This document shows, piece by piece, positions 31,698-43,510 of a DNA stretch of 64,000 bases (the first letter of the stretch is position 1; each line of letters opens with the position of its first letter). The stretch covers positions 2,728,001 through 2,792,000 of the forward strand of contig VLJF02000046.1 in assembly GCA_008360975.2 (NCBI GenBank), read 5' to 3'. The notes under the pieces were generated by a model. That model did no database searches and had not been told where the DNA came from. It worked only from the letters and a program-made list of their open reading frames with translations. Source of the stretch: Lichenostomus cassidix. Lineage: Eukaryota; Chordata; Aves; Passeriformes; Meliphagidae. The translations under genes and the position numbers were made by a program.

Positions 31698-32712
31698 AAA
31701 GCACCCTTGAAGCAGCTGCAGGATGAGCCCTGGGCCTCCTCTTCAGAAGGTCCAGCAGCCCATGGCCCTCAGCTTCTCCCCACAGGCCCCAAAGCCCATC
31801 CTGTCAGTCCTGCAGAGCCTCTCCAGCTCCTCCTCACTGCCCCACAACAGGGAGCCTCACAGCCACACACAGCAGTCCAGATGTGCCCCCCTGGCCTGTG
31901 CTGCCTCTGGCAAGGGAACAGCACGAGGCACTGCAGGACCCTGCAGACAATTCATGAAGCACTTGTAGGATGATCCTGCTCACCAAGGGATGTTCCCATG
32001 GTGCCAAGTCAGGAACTGAAATGGGGAGTGGGGCCAGAGAGGAAAGGGCAAACAGGGATGGGCTGTTTGCAGGGGAGGGGACAGGGATGGGCAAGAGGAA
32101 GAAATGTGGATGAGGAAAGAGGAAAGAAAGCAAAGGTGAAGCAAAGGAAATGCTCAGGGCTGTTTGGGGGTGGCTGCCAGGCAGCCCTGGCTCTGAGCAA
32201 CAACGTCTGCAGTGGGACAGGAAACTCACAGCTCATGGGAACAAACTTTCTGGCTGACTTCAGAGGTCACAACAAAGCTGAGTGGTTTCCCTCCCATCCC
32301 CAGCCCTTGCTGGCCCCCAGGGCTGATGGTGTTTGTGCTCACTCAGGTTCATCTCCCCACACCAACAGCATGGGGTGCTCACGCCTGCTGTGTGCAATGC
32401 AAACAGGGCTCCTGAGCCAGTGCTGCCGTGTCTCTGCCTGGAAGGATCAAGCAGCTCTGGGAGCTGGGGGAGAGGCCAGGGCTGCCAAGGGGGGATGTTG
32501 TTGGCAGCTCCATGAGGACGCTCTGGGACGCTGCCCTGGGCTGTCCAGCGCAGTGGGGATGGATGAGCCCCTGCTCTGCTGCTCCTTCCCGGCTCCCCCA
32601 GGGACCTTGCAGAGCCCCAGCCATGCTGGTTGCCCCCAGCCTGCCCACGGCCACCCTGCAGCTGCTCACGGGGGTTTTCTCTGCTCAGCATTGGCCTGGG
32701 CGTGTTCTGGAG
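31698..32712. other. No gene seen; duplicated OR 3' side
   Basis: This matches the reverse complement of about 61260-62080, except that 32050-32455 is replaced there by a G/T-rich tract. Frames in it are not conserved. Confidence 0.5.
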
Positions 32713-33173
32713 TGAGAAAGATTGTCTGAGCTTTTGCCCCCCTTCCACCAGCACAGGCGCCTGTCTGTGGCTTCTAGGGCTGAAGGCTGAACTCTTAATT
32801 CAAATTCAAATTGTAGGTAACAGCTCTGGCCTGATGGCTTATCGGCTAAGCATGCATTTGAAACCAGCACAGAAACTGCTGAATCATCCCATGAAGGACC
32901 TTCACCTTGGAGGGGGCTTTGGGGGTCTCCAAAGACCACCAGGATATACAGAGCATGCGTGGTGCACATACTAATGTATTAATGACTTCCGAGAAATGAT
33001 TTGTATAACCACTCCTATCCTGAAGAATGTAATTAATATTCATGATTTTACCTATAACACTGTGTCTTTGGGGTACTGAGGTATGTGTGTTTGGTGGAAA
33101 CAATTCCTACACATCCGGTGCACTTGGATGACTTGGTCTCTGAAGTGTCTCTGAACTCGATTGGGGCGATTCA
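32713..33173 (+). mobile_element. Solo LTR (plus) with empty paralogous site
   Basis: It begins TGAGAAAGATTGTCTGAGC and ends CTCGATTGGGGCGATTCA. It is the same LTR family as 48068-48543 and 53067-53543 (in reverse there). It is flanked by GGAG on both sides. The duplicate of this locus at about 61262 reads straight through TTCTGGAGAGACCCTGGGC without it, so this is a clean insertion with a 4-base target duplication. Confidence 0.9.
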
Positions 33174-33622
33174 GGAGAGAGCCTGGGCAAGGAGCCTCGA
33201 GCCCCCAGGCCCTGCCCTGAGGCGTCAGCTGTGCCCCAGCAGTGCCCATGGCCTGTCCCTGCTGCAGCCCCGGCACTGCCACCCCCAGCACTGGCAGCGA
33301 CCCCGAGAGCACTCAGGCCCTACAGCAACACGAGGGGCAGCAGGGCAGCGGGGCAGTGGCACGGGAGCAGCACTGGCAACACCAAGTGCTGCTGCTCCTT
33401 GGCACAGCTGCTGTGCCACCCCTGATCTGCCCCAGCTCTGCACACAGACATTGCTGCTGCAGCTCCACAGAAGGGAACAAAGGGGGATCTCTGGTGAAAT
33501 CTTGGCTGGGAGATGCTTTAGTTTGTTTAAAGCCACCATGAGCACAGCTCCTCATTGGCTCAGCCTGTGGGTCTAAGAGAAGATGGAGAGAAGCAAAATA
33601 ACAAATGGCACAAACAATGACC
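33174..33622. other. 3' flank of OR A3, no gene seen
   Basis: This is the inverted duplicate of about 60840-61260. Open frames on both strands (for example 33085-33576) are broken or shifted in the other copy. Confidence 0.5.
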
Positions 33623-33628
33623 TTTATT
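33623..33628 (-). terminator. Candidate poly(A) signal of OR A3
   Basis: TTTATT on the plus strand gives AATAAAGGTCATTG on the minus strand, 118 bases after the stop codon. It matches AATAAAGGTCGTTG after copy A2. Confidence 0.55.
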
Positions 33629-33745
33629 TTTGGTCAATTTAAAAAATATAATGCAAAGGAAAAAAAAACCCCACAAGCAAACCAACAAGAACAATCAAGG
33701 ATGACATATATAACAAGTGATTTCCAGAAATTGGCAACAACTTCA

Positions 33746-34678
33746 CTATTTCTGAAATTGTCCAGTCATCAGTCTCCACACTGCAGCCTTAAGCTCCTGG
33801 TTCCTCAGGCTGTAGATGAGAGGGTTCAGAACTGGAGGCACCACTGAGTACAGAACTGACAGTGCCAGATCCAGGGATGGGGAGGAGATGGAGAGAGGCT
33901 TCAGGTTGGCAAAAGTGCCAGTGCTGACAAACAAGGAGACCACAGCCAGGTGAGGGAGGCATGTGGAAAAGGCTTTGTGCCGTCCCTGTGCAGAGGGGAT
34001 CCTCAGCACAGCCCTGAAGATCTGCACATAGGAGAAAACAATGAACACAAAACAACCAAATACCAAACAGGCACTTAGCACAATGAGTCCAAGTTCCCTG
34101 AGGTAGTTGGATTTGGAGCAGGAGAGCTTGAGGATGTGTGGGATTTCACAGAAGAACTGGCCCAGGGCATTGCCATAGCACATTGGCAGGGAAAATGTAT
34201 TGGCTGTGTGCAGCAGAGCATTGAGAAAGGCACTGGCCCAGGCAGCTGCTGCCATGTGGGCACAAGCTCTGCTGCCCAGGAGGGTCCCATAGTGCAGGGG
34301 TTTGCAGATGGACACATAGCGGTCATAGCTCATGATGGTGAGGAGGAAATACTCTGCTGAAATGAAAAACAGAAAGAAAAAGACCTGTACAGCACATCCT
34401 GAGTAGGAGATGTCCCTGGTGTCCCAGAGGGAATTGTGCATGGCTTTGGGGACAGTGGTGCAGATTAAGCCCAGGTCAGTGAGGGCCAGGTTGAGCAGGA
34501 AGAAGAACATGGGGGTGTGCAGGTGGTGGTTCCAGGCTACGGCGCTGATGATGAGGCTGTTGGCCAGGAGGGCAGCCAGGGAGATGCTCAGGAAGAGGCA
34601 GAAGTGCAGGAGCTGCAGCTGCCGTGTGTCTGCGAATGGCAGGAGGAGGAAGTGGCTGATGGAGCTGCTGTTGGACAT
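33746..34678 (-). CDS. Olfactory receptor, OR14-like (copy A3), 310 aa, intact
   Basis: This intronless GPCR of the same subfamily as A1 and A2 has an open frame of normal length. It starts MSNSSSISHFLLLPFADTRQ. It has the NSS glycosylation site at residue 3, LHTPMFFFL at TM2, MSYDRYVSICKPLHY after TM3 (YVS in place of the more usual YVA of copy A1), CEIPHILKLSCS in loop 2, FSTCLPHL at TM6, NPLIYSLRN at TM7, and the tail QELKAAVWRLMTGQFQK shared with A2. A splice acceptor lies 22 bases upstream of the ATG (AG at 34702-34701). It differs from A1 and A2 mainly in TM3 (FFLFFISAEYFLL) and TM5 (SNYLRELGLIVLSACLV). It sits in an inverted block relative to the other two copies. Confidence 0.95.
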   Translation of the reverse strand: MSNSSSISHFLLLPFADTRQLQLLHFCLFLSISLAALLANSLIISAVAWNHHLHTPMFFFLLNLALTDLGLICTTVPKAMHNSLWDTRDISYSGCAVQVFFFLFFISAEYFLLTIMSYDRYVSICKPLHYGTLLGSRACAHMAAAAWASAFLNALLHTANTFSLPMCYGNALGQFFCEIPHILKLSCSKSNYLRELGLIVLSACLVFGCFVFIVFSYVQIFRAVLRIPSAQGRHKAFSTCLPHLAVVSLFVSTGTFANLKPLSISSPSLDLALSVLYSVVPPVLNPLIYSLRNQELKAAVWRLMTGQFQK

Positions 34679-34701
34679 TCTTCACTTTGGGCATCAGGCA
34701 C

Positions 34702-36840
34702 TGTCGAAAGAAGACATTGACAAGTTGGATAAAGGTCCTTGAGTCAATCCTATGCTATTATTTTACAAATACACTCAAAATAATACTTTTTCTTTGGGGA
34801 ACTTCCACTTAACTTTTTTATATTTGAGCTTTCATTTGTACTGCTGAGTTAGTGCCCCTTTCTTAGAAGTGGCAGAAATCCTCATCTCCAGCAGTGCTCT
34901 CAGCCTGAACACTGGCAAGCCCAGAGGGAAAACACAGCTCCCTGTGCCCAATGCAGTCAGACCTGCAGGTCCCCACACAGGTGCCCTTTGCTCATTACAC
35001 CTCCCTGTATTTCTGGGTGATTGTACTTCAAATGTGCTTGAAAAATAAAGCGGATTTTTGAAGCCTCCAGTTTCAAAATGTCTTTCTCTAAACTCTTGTC
35101 TCTTTCCCTGAGCAGCTGGATAGGGAGGGATACCAAGAGTGGCTCTGGCTCTCTGCTGCCTGGAGCTGTGCCTATTGGGAGCTGTTTCTCTGTGTCCAAG
35201 GCTTGTCCCTGCCAGTGCTCCCACAGCCCAGCCCAGCCCTGGGGCTCAGCTCTGCCCAGCAGAGCCCTCCCAGCACAGGGCACTGCCCAGGGGCGTCTCC
35301 CTGGCAGCAGCTCCTGAAGGGCAGGGCAGACAAACAGAGATGCTGCAAGCCAAGGTGCTGCTGGTGCTGTCTGTAGGGAGAGGACGGTGAGGAGGCACTT
35401 TCTGAGGCAGATCTGCTGATCCCCAGTGGGACAGTGCAGGAGGCTCAGTGACAGATCCAAACCTGACAGCGCCTTTGCCTTTCCTTTAGGAGAAAGCTGA
35501 GAGCAGCCCTGGCCATGCAGCACCATCTCCACAGCAGGAGGAATCAGCCCTGATGGGAGTCACCCCTTCCACCTCCAACTTCTCCCCACAGTCCATGGGG
35601 AGCTCCCAGGCAGGCTGTGAGCTGCCCCTGGCAGCTGGCAGATCCCCTGCCCTGGCAAAGAGCCCTCAGGGCTGCAGGAGCTGCTCTGCAGGACAGCCCT
35701 GGGCACCCCTGGCTGCACCCCCACCTTCCCAGCCTGCAGCCATCCCTGGCAGCAGGAGCTGTCCTGCCCTGTCCCTCTGACGGTGCCCAGGGCAGCCCCG
35801 CTCTGCAGCACATCCTCCCCCAAACCAGAAACACCAGCAGAGCCATCCTTACAGTCAGATCAGTGCTGTCATGTGTCAGCTTTAGGAGATCCCTGCAGCC
35901 AGAGACTTACTGTGTCAGAAGTTGTGAATATTTCTCCATGAATAAGCTCAGAATTGTCCTTCCAGTTGCTTTAAGCCTCTGTCTGCTTCCCTCCTCTCAG
36001 GTACCTGCAGGCAGCACCCTCAGCCCTGCTGGGCTGGGAGAGAAACTGCTCATCAGCAGAGCTGCCTCTTTGAAGCTCTTCTTGGTTGCCAAGAGATCCT
36101 CTGTGCCAGGAACCCAGCCCAGCTCAGCAACACAGCAACAGCACAAGGACTTTAATGAGACTCTTGGGGATTTGGTGTTTTTTATAGTTGAATCAGTCCC
36201 TGAGAGTTTTCAAAAAACTTCTCAAGAACTCAGATTCAAACTCAAAGGTTTCTTTTACTTTTAATGGTTCCCTCTGAGGGACACGAGTGAGAAAGTGTCC
36301 TCAGTTTCCAGGTAGAGCAGAACACTGGAGGCAGTGATGACAGGTGAGGACAAAGAAGGCAAAGGTGTCTCTGATGCTGAGCAAAGCTGGATGTGCTTCA
36401 GGAATGCAAAGGGCCAAGGCCTGAGCCCCAGCCCCTGGCAAGGCAGATCCTGTCCCTCCCTCAGTGCTCAGGGCTCTTCCCGGGGCACTGGCATGTGGGG
36501 ATGTGCAATGCCAAGGGCAGGACCATGGGGCAGCCCCTGCCAGGCTGCTGGGCAGGGACAAGGAGGCAATGAGGCCCCAGGGCTGCAAGGGTCACTTGTG
36601 TCCTCCTCATGGCCTCAGGGCCAGGGACAGCAGCCATGGCCAAAGTGCACAGGTTGGCTCTGTCAGGGCCTTGCAGCTCCTGCACATCCCTCTGCCCTCT
36701 CCAGCCCAGGCTCTCCTACGCTGTCCATGCCCTGTGCCTCTGTCCCTGCAGGCTGTCGTCATCCCCCGGCTGCCCCACCTCGCTGGCCCTTCCTTTGCTG
36801 ACAGCTCTGCGTCCTGCCTGCCTCTGCCTTGGGCTTGATA
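34702..36840 (-). other. 5' flank of OR A3 (partly duplicated)
   Basis: From about 35600 to 36835 this is the reverse complement of 4200-5423 and 58120-59347. The part 34740-35590 is not shared with the other copies. No coding gene is supported. Confidence 0.5.
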
Positions 36841-37199
36841 CCAGAAGGGTTAATTCAATTTTTGCTATGCCTGTGAACTTTCAGCAGGGAAACAAGGCAT
36901 GCAGGGGCTGATTTCCCAGCGAGGACGGTTGGAAGAGAAGAAGAGGACATCTGGTTGAAGGTTGCAGTGACAGAAAAAATAAGGACTAAACCTGGAAATT
37001 TGGGTGGGTTTTATGGTAATGGTGAAATTGTAATACACATGTAGCAACTGTATATAAGCAATACACTTGTGGAATCAGGTGTCCCTGTAAGGTTAGGAAT
37101 TATCTCCCATTGGACCTCAGTAAATGATAAATTATACGATGAATATATGATGAATATATGATGAATATATGATGGCCTCTTAAATACCAAACTAGTGTT

Positions 37200-39400
37200 A
37201 CGGAGTCTTATTCTGATATTTTGTCAATTTGGTGAAAGCAGGGCCACACAGTACCAAGGAGTCCACGGTGACACAGCGGAACCCCACTGAACCAAGGAAA
37301 CATTTTGACACTGTGAGGGCCCATGGAACCAAGGAGATCATTGCTGACAATACAGAACCCCATGGAACCAAAAGTCCATTGTGACAGAGATGGGCATCAT
37401 GGAACCATGGGTCCACTGTGACACAGCAGGACCTCATGACACTAAGGAGACCACTGTGACTCTATGGAACCTCGTGGAACCAAGAGGCCATTCTGACACT
37501 GAAGAGCTTCAGGGAACCAAGGGTCTATTTTGACATAGCAAGTTCTCATTGGAACAAAGGAACCATTGTAAACAGTATGGAAACCCATGGAACCAAAGGT
37601 CCATTGTGACACTGTGGGGCTGCATGGAACCAAAAAGCCATTGTAACACATCAGGGCTGCATGGAACCAAAGGTCCATTGTTATACTGCAGATCCAAGGC
37701 AACCACGGTGAAACTATGGAACCTCCTGGAACCATGGGTCTATTGTGACACAGCAGGGCCTCATGGAATCAAGGTGACCACGTTATGCTAGGGAACCTCA
37801 TGGAAAAAGGAATCCATGGGGACTCTGCAGAACCAAGGAGACCATGGCTGACAGTATGAAAGCTCATGGAACTAAAATTCCATTGTGACACAGCAAGGCC
37901 TCATGGAACCAAGGGTCCATGGTGACACTGTGGGGCCACATGGAGCTAAGGAGCCATAGTGACACTGCGGTTCTCCGTGGAGCAAAGGGGCCATTCTGAT
38001 ACTGCTGAGCCTCATAGAACCGAGGCACCAATTGTGACACTGCAGGGCCTCATATAACCAAGGGGCGACTGCAGTATGGCAGGGCCTCATGGAATCAAGG
38101 GGACCGTGGTGACACTTTTGAGCTCCATGGGACAAAGGGTCCATTCTGACACCATGGAACCAAGGAGACCACTGTTACATTACAGGACAGCATGGAACGA
38201 AGGAAGCCATCATGAGCCAGTGAGGCCTCATGGAACCATGGAGACCATTAAGACACTTTGAGGCCTCATGGAACCAAAGGACTATTTTGGCACTGAAGGG
38301 CCTCATGGAACCAAGGCCACAATAGTGACACTGTGGGGCTCCAAGAGACCAAGGGAGTGAAGAATCAAGAGGATCATTGTGGCACTACAGGGCCTCATGA
38401 AACCATGGAGGCCATTTTTATACTTCAAGACCTCACGGAACCAAGCACTTATAGCACTTCAGGGCCTTGTTGAACCAAGGGGACCATAGTGACCCTATGG
38501 GACTCAATGGATCCAAGGAGCCATTGTGATCCTATGGGACTCAATGGAACCAAGGAGCCATTGTGACACTTTGCAGCCCCACGGATCCAAGGAATCCATT
38601 GTGACATTACAAGGCCTCATGGAGGCAAGGAACCATAGTGACACTATGGGGTCTTGTCAGGCCAAGGGGCAATTGTGGCACTGTGTGGCACTACTGAACC
38701 AAAGGGACCATTCTGACACTACTAGTCCCCATAGAACTAAGGATTCATCTAACAGCGTGAGGACTCATAGAACAAAAGGTCCATTCTGACATTGTGGGGC
38801 CTCATGGAATACTGGAGACCATTATGACACATCAAGGCTCTGTTGAATCAAGCAGGACCTTGTGGAACCAAAGAGTCCATTGTGACACTACAGGACCTCA
38901 TGGAAGCAATGAGACCATTCTGACACTGTGAGTCCCCATGGAACCAAGGGTTCATTGTGATACTGTAGTACCAAGGAGACCACTGTGGCACTGCAAGGCC
39001 TCATGGAAGCAAGGTGCCAGTGTGACACAGCTGCGCCTCATGCAGCCAAAAGGACACTGTGATCCTGAGGAGCACAACAGATCTGTGGGGCCATCGTGAC
39101 ACTGCAGGACTATATGGAATCATGGAGACCACTGTGACACTCTGAGGCCTCAAGGAACCAAGGGGCCATTTTGTCACTGTGCAGCTCCATGGAACCAAGG
39201 AAACCATTTTCACACTGCAAGGCCTCACGGAAGCAAGGGGCCATTGTGACACTACAGAACCCTATGGAAAAAAAGGCGCAGTGACGCAATGGGGCCTTGT
39301 GGAACCAAGGATGCAATCTGACACTACAGGGCTGAATGGAACCAAGGGGTAAATGTGACACTGCAGGGACCCATGGGTCAAAGGGAGCATGGAACATGGA
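37200..39400 (-). repeat. 38-bp satellite array, 2.2 kb (minus orientation)
   Basis: This is the largest array of the family: roughly 55-58 diverged units of the type GGCCTCATGGAACCAAGGAGACCATTGTGACACTGCA. The short stretch before it (36841-37199) has a small AT-rich run, GATGAATATAT repeated three times near 37138-37172. Confidence 0.95.
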
Positions 39401-40574
39401 ACAGGTCTGGCTGGCTTGGCCTCCCAAAGGCCACCTTTTTGGTCCAGCTGACCTTGGCAAGGGTTGCTTCTCATCTGCCCCTTAAACACTGGAGTTCCAT
39501 GCATTCCTTCTTATGGAGAAGAATCATCCCTTCTGTCCAGGTGCTCATGGCCGAAATTGGTACTCTTCCAAAATTCCCTATAGGCCAGGGTTTCTCCCAG
39601 ACAAAAGCTACCAGAGCAGACAGATTTGGCTGCCTTGGTCTCTGGTGGTTGCCTTCCATCTGCCTTCGAAACACTGGGGCTCCATGCTTTTCTTCTTATG
39701 GTGATGACTGGTCTTTCTCATCCAAGCAGGAATTAGGAACGACAGACAACATGTTGGAAAGTAACCCTCAAAAATTTGCCTCTTGCCATGGTGAAACAAA
39801 GAACGTTAGAACTCAGCAGCTAAAGGCTCGCTGAGTAGAACATTACAAAAATGACCTTGGCCAAAATCAGGGACATGGAAATTTGTTTGCCAAAAATCAT
39901 GTCCAATGAAACAAGCACTTCCCAGGGTTTATCTACATTGCAACACTCAAGACTTTCCCATGCCCCCCTCCCCCACCTCCACTCCTGAGTCCACGCAACC
40001 TGTCCTGCCACAAGGTAAGTATCCAGGTTCCCTTTGCTGTTCTTCCGTGGAACAAGGCTGTCATGTACAGCCCTTTTCTGGTAATTTTGGGGAGGGGGCT
40101 TTTGTTACTTTATCAGAAAATAAAGTAACAAAGTCCTGTAGGTCAACTCTTGCAGCTTGCCCTCCTTCAGTGCCTGTGTGGTCCAATTCTGCTGAGTCCC
40201 AGATTTTTAAACCTTACAGCTTTAATTATTGTTATGAGAACTCAGCTATTTCTAGTTAAAGGACAACTTAGACCTTCTCTACTTTAACAATTCTCTAATA
40301 AATTCAATCTCTTAGCTAAACAATCCTCTACTGATTAATCTCTCTAGTGTATATAGGCTTTTGAAATTACACCTCACCAGGTGCAATGCATTAGTCAAGC
40401 ATTCTGGAGTGTCTACGCCTTAAAAGTTACTCCCTAATTTTCTCAGGGTATTTATCTTGTTAAACTAAACACAGATCTAGACTGAAAATATCTGATATAG
40501 CAAAGTCACAAAACCATAAATCCCTTAACTCACCATGGCACAGCTCCCTATGAAATTAAAGGACTACAAGATTC
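39401..40574. other. No supported gene
   Basis: Two related 70-base segments (39460-39535 and 39645-39715, both with ATCTGCC..AAACACTGG..CTCCATGC..TTCTTATGG) indicate a local duplication. The rest is AT-rich and featureless. Confidence 0.4.
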
Positions 40575-40826
40575 CTAGCTAAATATGATATAACTCCTTT
40601 TCAATGGAGTTGAAAAGGAGTTCCTGAGTTCCCTAAAGTAAGGAGGTTCTCCTTCCACCATCTCTACTGCTACCATCCCAAGTGACCAGATGTCCACCTT
40701 GGGGCCCTGAGCACCACTGCTTCCAGCAGGGGTCATCCCCTGAGCAGTCCCTACCATTGAACTCCATTTATCCTGCTCAGGGCCAAGCTGGGCAGAGAGG
40801 CCAAGATCAGCTGAGGACAAAAACAA
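40575..40826 (-). pseudogene. PAK-like Ser/Thr kinase domain fragment
   Basis: The minus strand encodes [26 protein letters not shown] preceded by AQLGPEQDKWSSMVGT. That is the activation segment and the following helix of a p21-activated kinase (PAK reads AQITPEQSKRSTMVGT, then [23 protein letters not shown]). The DFG magnesium-binding motif is changed to DLG, the APE-region is disrupted (AGSSGAQ), and both lobes are otherwise missing. There are no introns inside, so a processed or exon-sized relic is likely. A perfect 13-base hairpin (40592-40604 with 40610-40622) marks its distal end. Confidence 0.75.
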
Positions 40827-41290
40827 AGCCTGCTAAAGGCAGCTGGAATGAGGAAACCAAGCGCAAGAATTCCACACTCTCAAGCTGACAAAGTGCTGTG
40901 GAATAGTGCTGGAAGAGTGGCTGTGCTCTGTTTCCTCAGAGCTGTAGCTAAGGAAGGATGGAAGTGGCCACTTAGAGAAACCCTCAAGGTTCATTTAGTG
41001 GCTTTGATTTATTCACTTGAAGCTGCAGCTTGGAACTCTGTGCCTCTGGAAGGGACACACACAAACCAAAGCCACTCCTGACAGCCTGCTTCTCTCCAGA
41101 CCTCTCAGCACTGGGCAGCTTCTCTCAGCTCACAGCAGGGCTCTGTGCACTCCCACAAGGAGAACTTCAGATCTGCACCACTCAGAAGCAGCCCCACACC
41201 CCACAGCCTGCAAAGCAAACCAGCCAGCACACGGGTTCTGAAGTGCCACCTCTGCTCCCCCTAAGAAGGTTTGGTTTTGCTGGGTTGGTT

Positions 41291-41360
41291 CCCCCTGCCC
41301 CTGCCCCTGCCCCTGCCCCTGCCCCTGCCCCTGCCCCTGCCCCAGCCCCAGCCCCAGCCC
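41291..41360 (+). repeat. (CCCCTG)n / (CCCCAG)n hexanucleotide repeat
   Basis: About eight CCCCTG units are followed by four CCCCAG units. The minus strand carries a regular GGGG every six bases. Confidence 0.97.
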
Positions 41361-41559
41361 AGGGCCAGGAGGTGGCACAGGTTGTCATCAGGACCAGGAG
41401 CCACCTCCAGTTCCACAAAATCCACCCCCACAGGGCCCCCTGTGCCAAACAGCAACTTGGCAGTGGCTGAAGAATGAAACCATCAAAATCCCAGCAAAGG
41501 GGAACCTCTGGTGCCCAGCCAGGCCCTGGGGCTGGGCTCACCTGACAACCAGCTGATTG

Positions 41560-41870
41560 TCAGGTAGATTATGGCCTTGAGGAACAGCCCCAGCCAAAGT
41601 CCATCAGCTTAGCCACACCTGTGGCTGGCTCCAATATTATGTTCTCAGGCTTCACATATCATGGATGATGTTCTCAGGACCCTGCAGTCAGGATGATGTT
41701 CTCAGGATCCTCCAGCACCTGGGGGAACAGCGCTGGGGCCACCTCCTCCGGCAGGAGCCTCTGCTCCCTCAGGAATCATGGAAGGCCTGTGAGCACTTAA
41801 GACACTCCATCAGCATTGTGGAGCTGTTGGGGAGATTGAATCATTCCAGGAGATACAGGCTAATGTGGAA
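41560..41870 (-). pseudogene. PIM-like Ser/Thr kinase fragment
   Basis: The minus strand reads VKPENIILEPATGVAKLMDFGWGC, which fits the catalytic-loop to DFG segment of PIM-type kinases (DIKPENILLDLATGEAKLIDFGCG). Upstream and in another frame it reads EQRLLPEEVAPALFPQVLED, which fits the helix before it (ERGALPEELARGFFRQVLEA). The HRD catalytic residue and frame are lost, with stops and a short GTTCTCAGGA repeat between the two parts. PIM-like kinases are multiplied in passerines; this copy is dead. Confidence 0.65.
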
Positions 41871-43264
41871 AGCCACAGGAGAACACCCTGATGAGCAGCA
41901 CCAGCCCTAGAGGCAAACAGGGGCATTGGGCTGCGGGGTGACCACGATGCCATCAGTGGGACTAATGCTGCAAGGAGGTCTGGCAGTCCCCACCCAGGGG
42001 ATGCCCAAGTGCCCCCTTCCCCTGCCCACCGGGGCTGGGCATTCCCCAGCTGGGATGCTCTGTGTCCCCTGGTGACCCCACACCCACTCCCCCTTCACTG
42101 TCCAGGCTTCCATATTCCTGGGCCTCAGCTCATCCCTGCCCATCCCACCTCAGCTTCCCTCTCTGGCCCCAGTCTCTCACCAGCTCAGCCCACCGGGAGA
42201 TGTGATCCTGGGCCATGCGTTGATCTCTCCCTGCAAGCCCAGGGGAGCAGCAGGCTGAGCCATCTGCTGCTCATCCACCAGCCCCTCCAAGCCCCTCTTC
42301 CTGCATCCCCTCCACTCCTGCCACTCACCAGGGCACCCAAGGAGTCCCCGAGCCGCAGCTGCTGCTCCCCAGCCTCGGGACCACCCAGTTCTGTTTCTAA
42401 ATAGGCTCCTCCACCTTCCCTGTGTGCAGGACCCAGCCACCTCTGACCGCCCTGGGCTGGGCTTCCCGACCCACCCTGGGCACCAGCAGTGCAGGGCTGC
42501 ACTCAGGCAGCTGCCCCATGCAGGAGGCTCCCTACTCCCCACCATTCCGGGGCTGGTCTGGCAGCTGCTGGAATCTGGAGTTTGGAGCTCTCTGTGCAAC
42601 AAGGAGGAATTTTGGGGTTTGAATTTCCAGGCTTGAGACACTGGCGCTGCTGTTATCAATCATGGCCTGAAGGGCTGGAACACTGAGAATGGAGCCAGAG
42701 CCAGAGCCCAGATCTGCAGGGAGCCCAGGAGTCCCTCCTGCCAGGAACATCCCCCTCAGCTTTTCCATGGCCAGGAGGGAGCAGCAGCCAACAGGATCAG
42801 CCAGGAAGTGCTGATCACGAATATCCCACATACCCCTGGAATCTCTCTATGTTCTGCCCATGCTGGTCCTAATCTGTGCAGGGAACAGAGCACGACGCAG
42901 CTGAGGCAGGGATTGCAGCTCCCTGCCCAGGCTCTGTGCTCCCCCTGCCAGCCCCCACTGACACCCCTCTGCCCTCATTGTCCCTCACAGGTGACCTGGA
43001 GCTCTTCCTGCTGCCCCTCCCTGGGAACACAGAGCCTGTCCTGGCCCTGCTGGCACAGCTGCCCCACACCAGTGCTGCCAGCCTGGCCACACACCCTTCT
43101 GCCCTGACAGGGCTCAGCCTAGGCCCTTCCCAGATCCTGATGCCCAAGGGCAGGGCTGGGAGAAGGTGGCAGCAGCCCTGAGGGCAGTTGGAGCTCCACA
43201 GCCCCTGGGCTGGATCCTGCTGTCAGTGCTGTCCTTGCCACCTGCCAAACCCCCATGGCTGCTC
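41871..43264. other. No firm gene; possible orphan exon near 43000-43180 (+)
   Basis: After a good acceptor (TTGTCCCTCACAG, ending about 42990) the plus strand encodes GDLELFLLPLPGNTEPVLAL and then LAQLPHTSAASLATHPSALT, an even, codon-like composition, ending at a stop near 43180. I do not recognise the protein. It may be an exon relic or chance. Confidence 0.25.
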
Positions 43265-43510
43265 CATCTCAGAGCTGCTCAAGATCCCTTCCAAGGCCAT
43301 CGAGTCCAACTTGTGACCAATCCCCACCTTGTCACCCAGCCCAGAGCACTGAGTGTCACATCCAGTCATTCCTTGGACACTGCCAGCGATGGAGACTCCA
43401 ACACCTCCCTGGGCAGCCCCTTCCAAGGCCTGACCACCCTTTCCTGGCCAATCTGAGCCTCCCCTGGCACAGCTTGAGGCCCTTTCCTCTTGTCCTGTTC
43501 ATCCATTTCT
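43265..43510 (-). mobile_element. CR1 LINE fragment (minus)
   Basis: Plus-strand wording AAGGCCATCGAGTCCAACTTGTGACC, GTCACATCCAGTCATTCCTTGGACAC and GGCCAATCTGAGCCTCCCCTGG is the reverse of CR1 3' sequence. Confidence 0.85.

Noticed and set aside
37200..39400. Possible CRISPR-like array
   Set aside because: The units are diverged along their whole length without unique spacers, and the genome is a vertebrate. It is a satellite.
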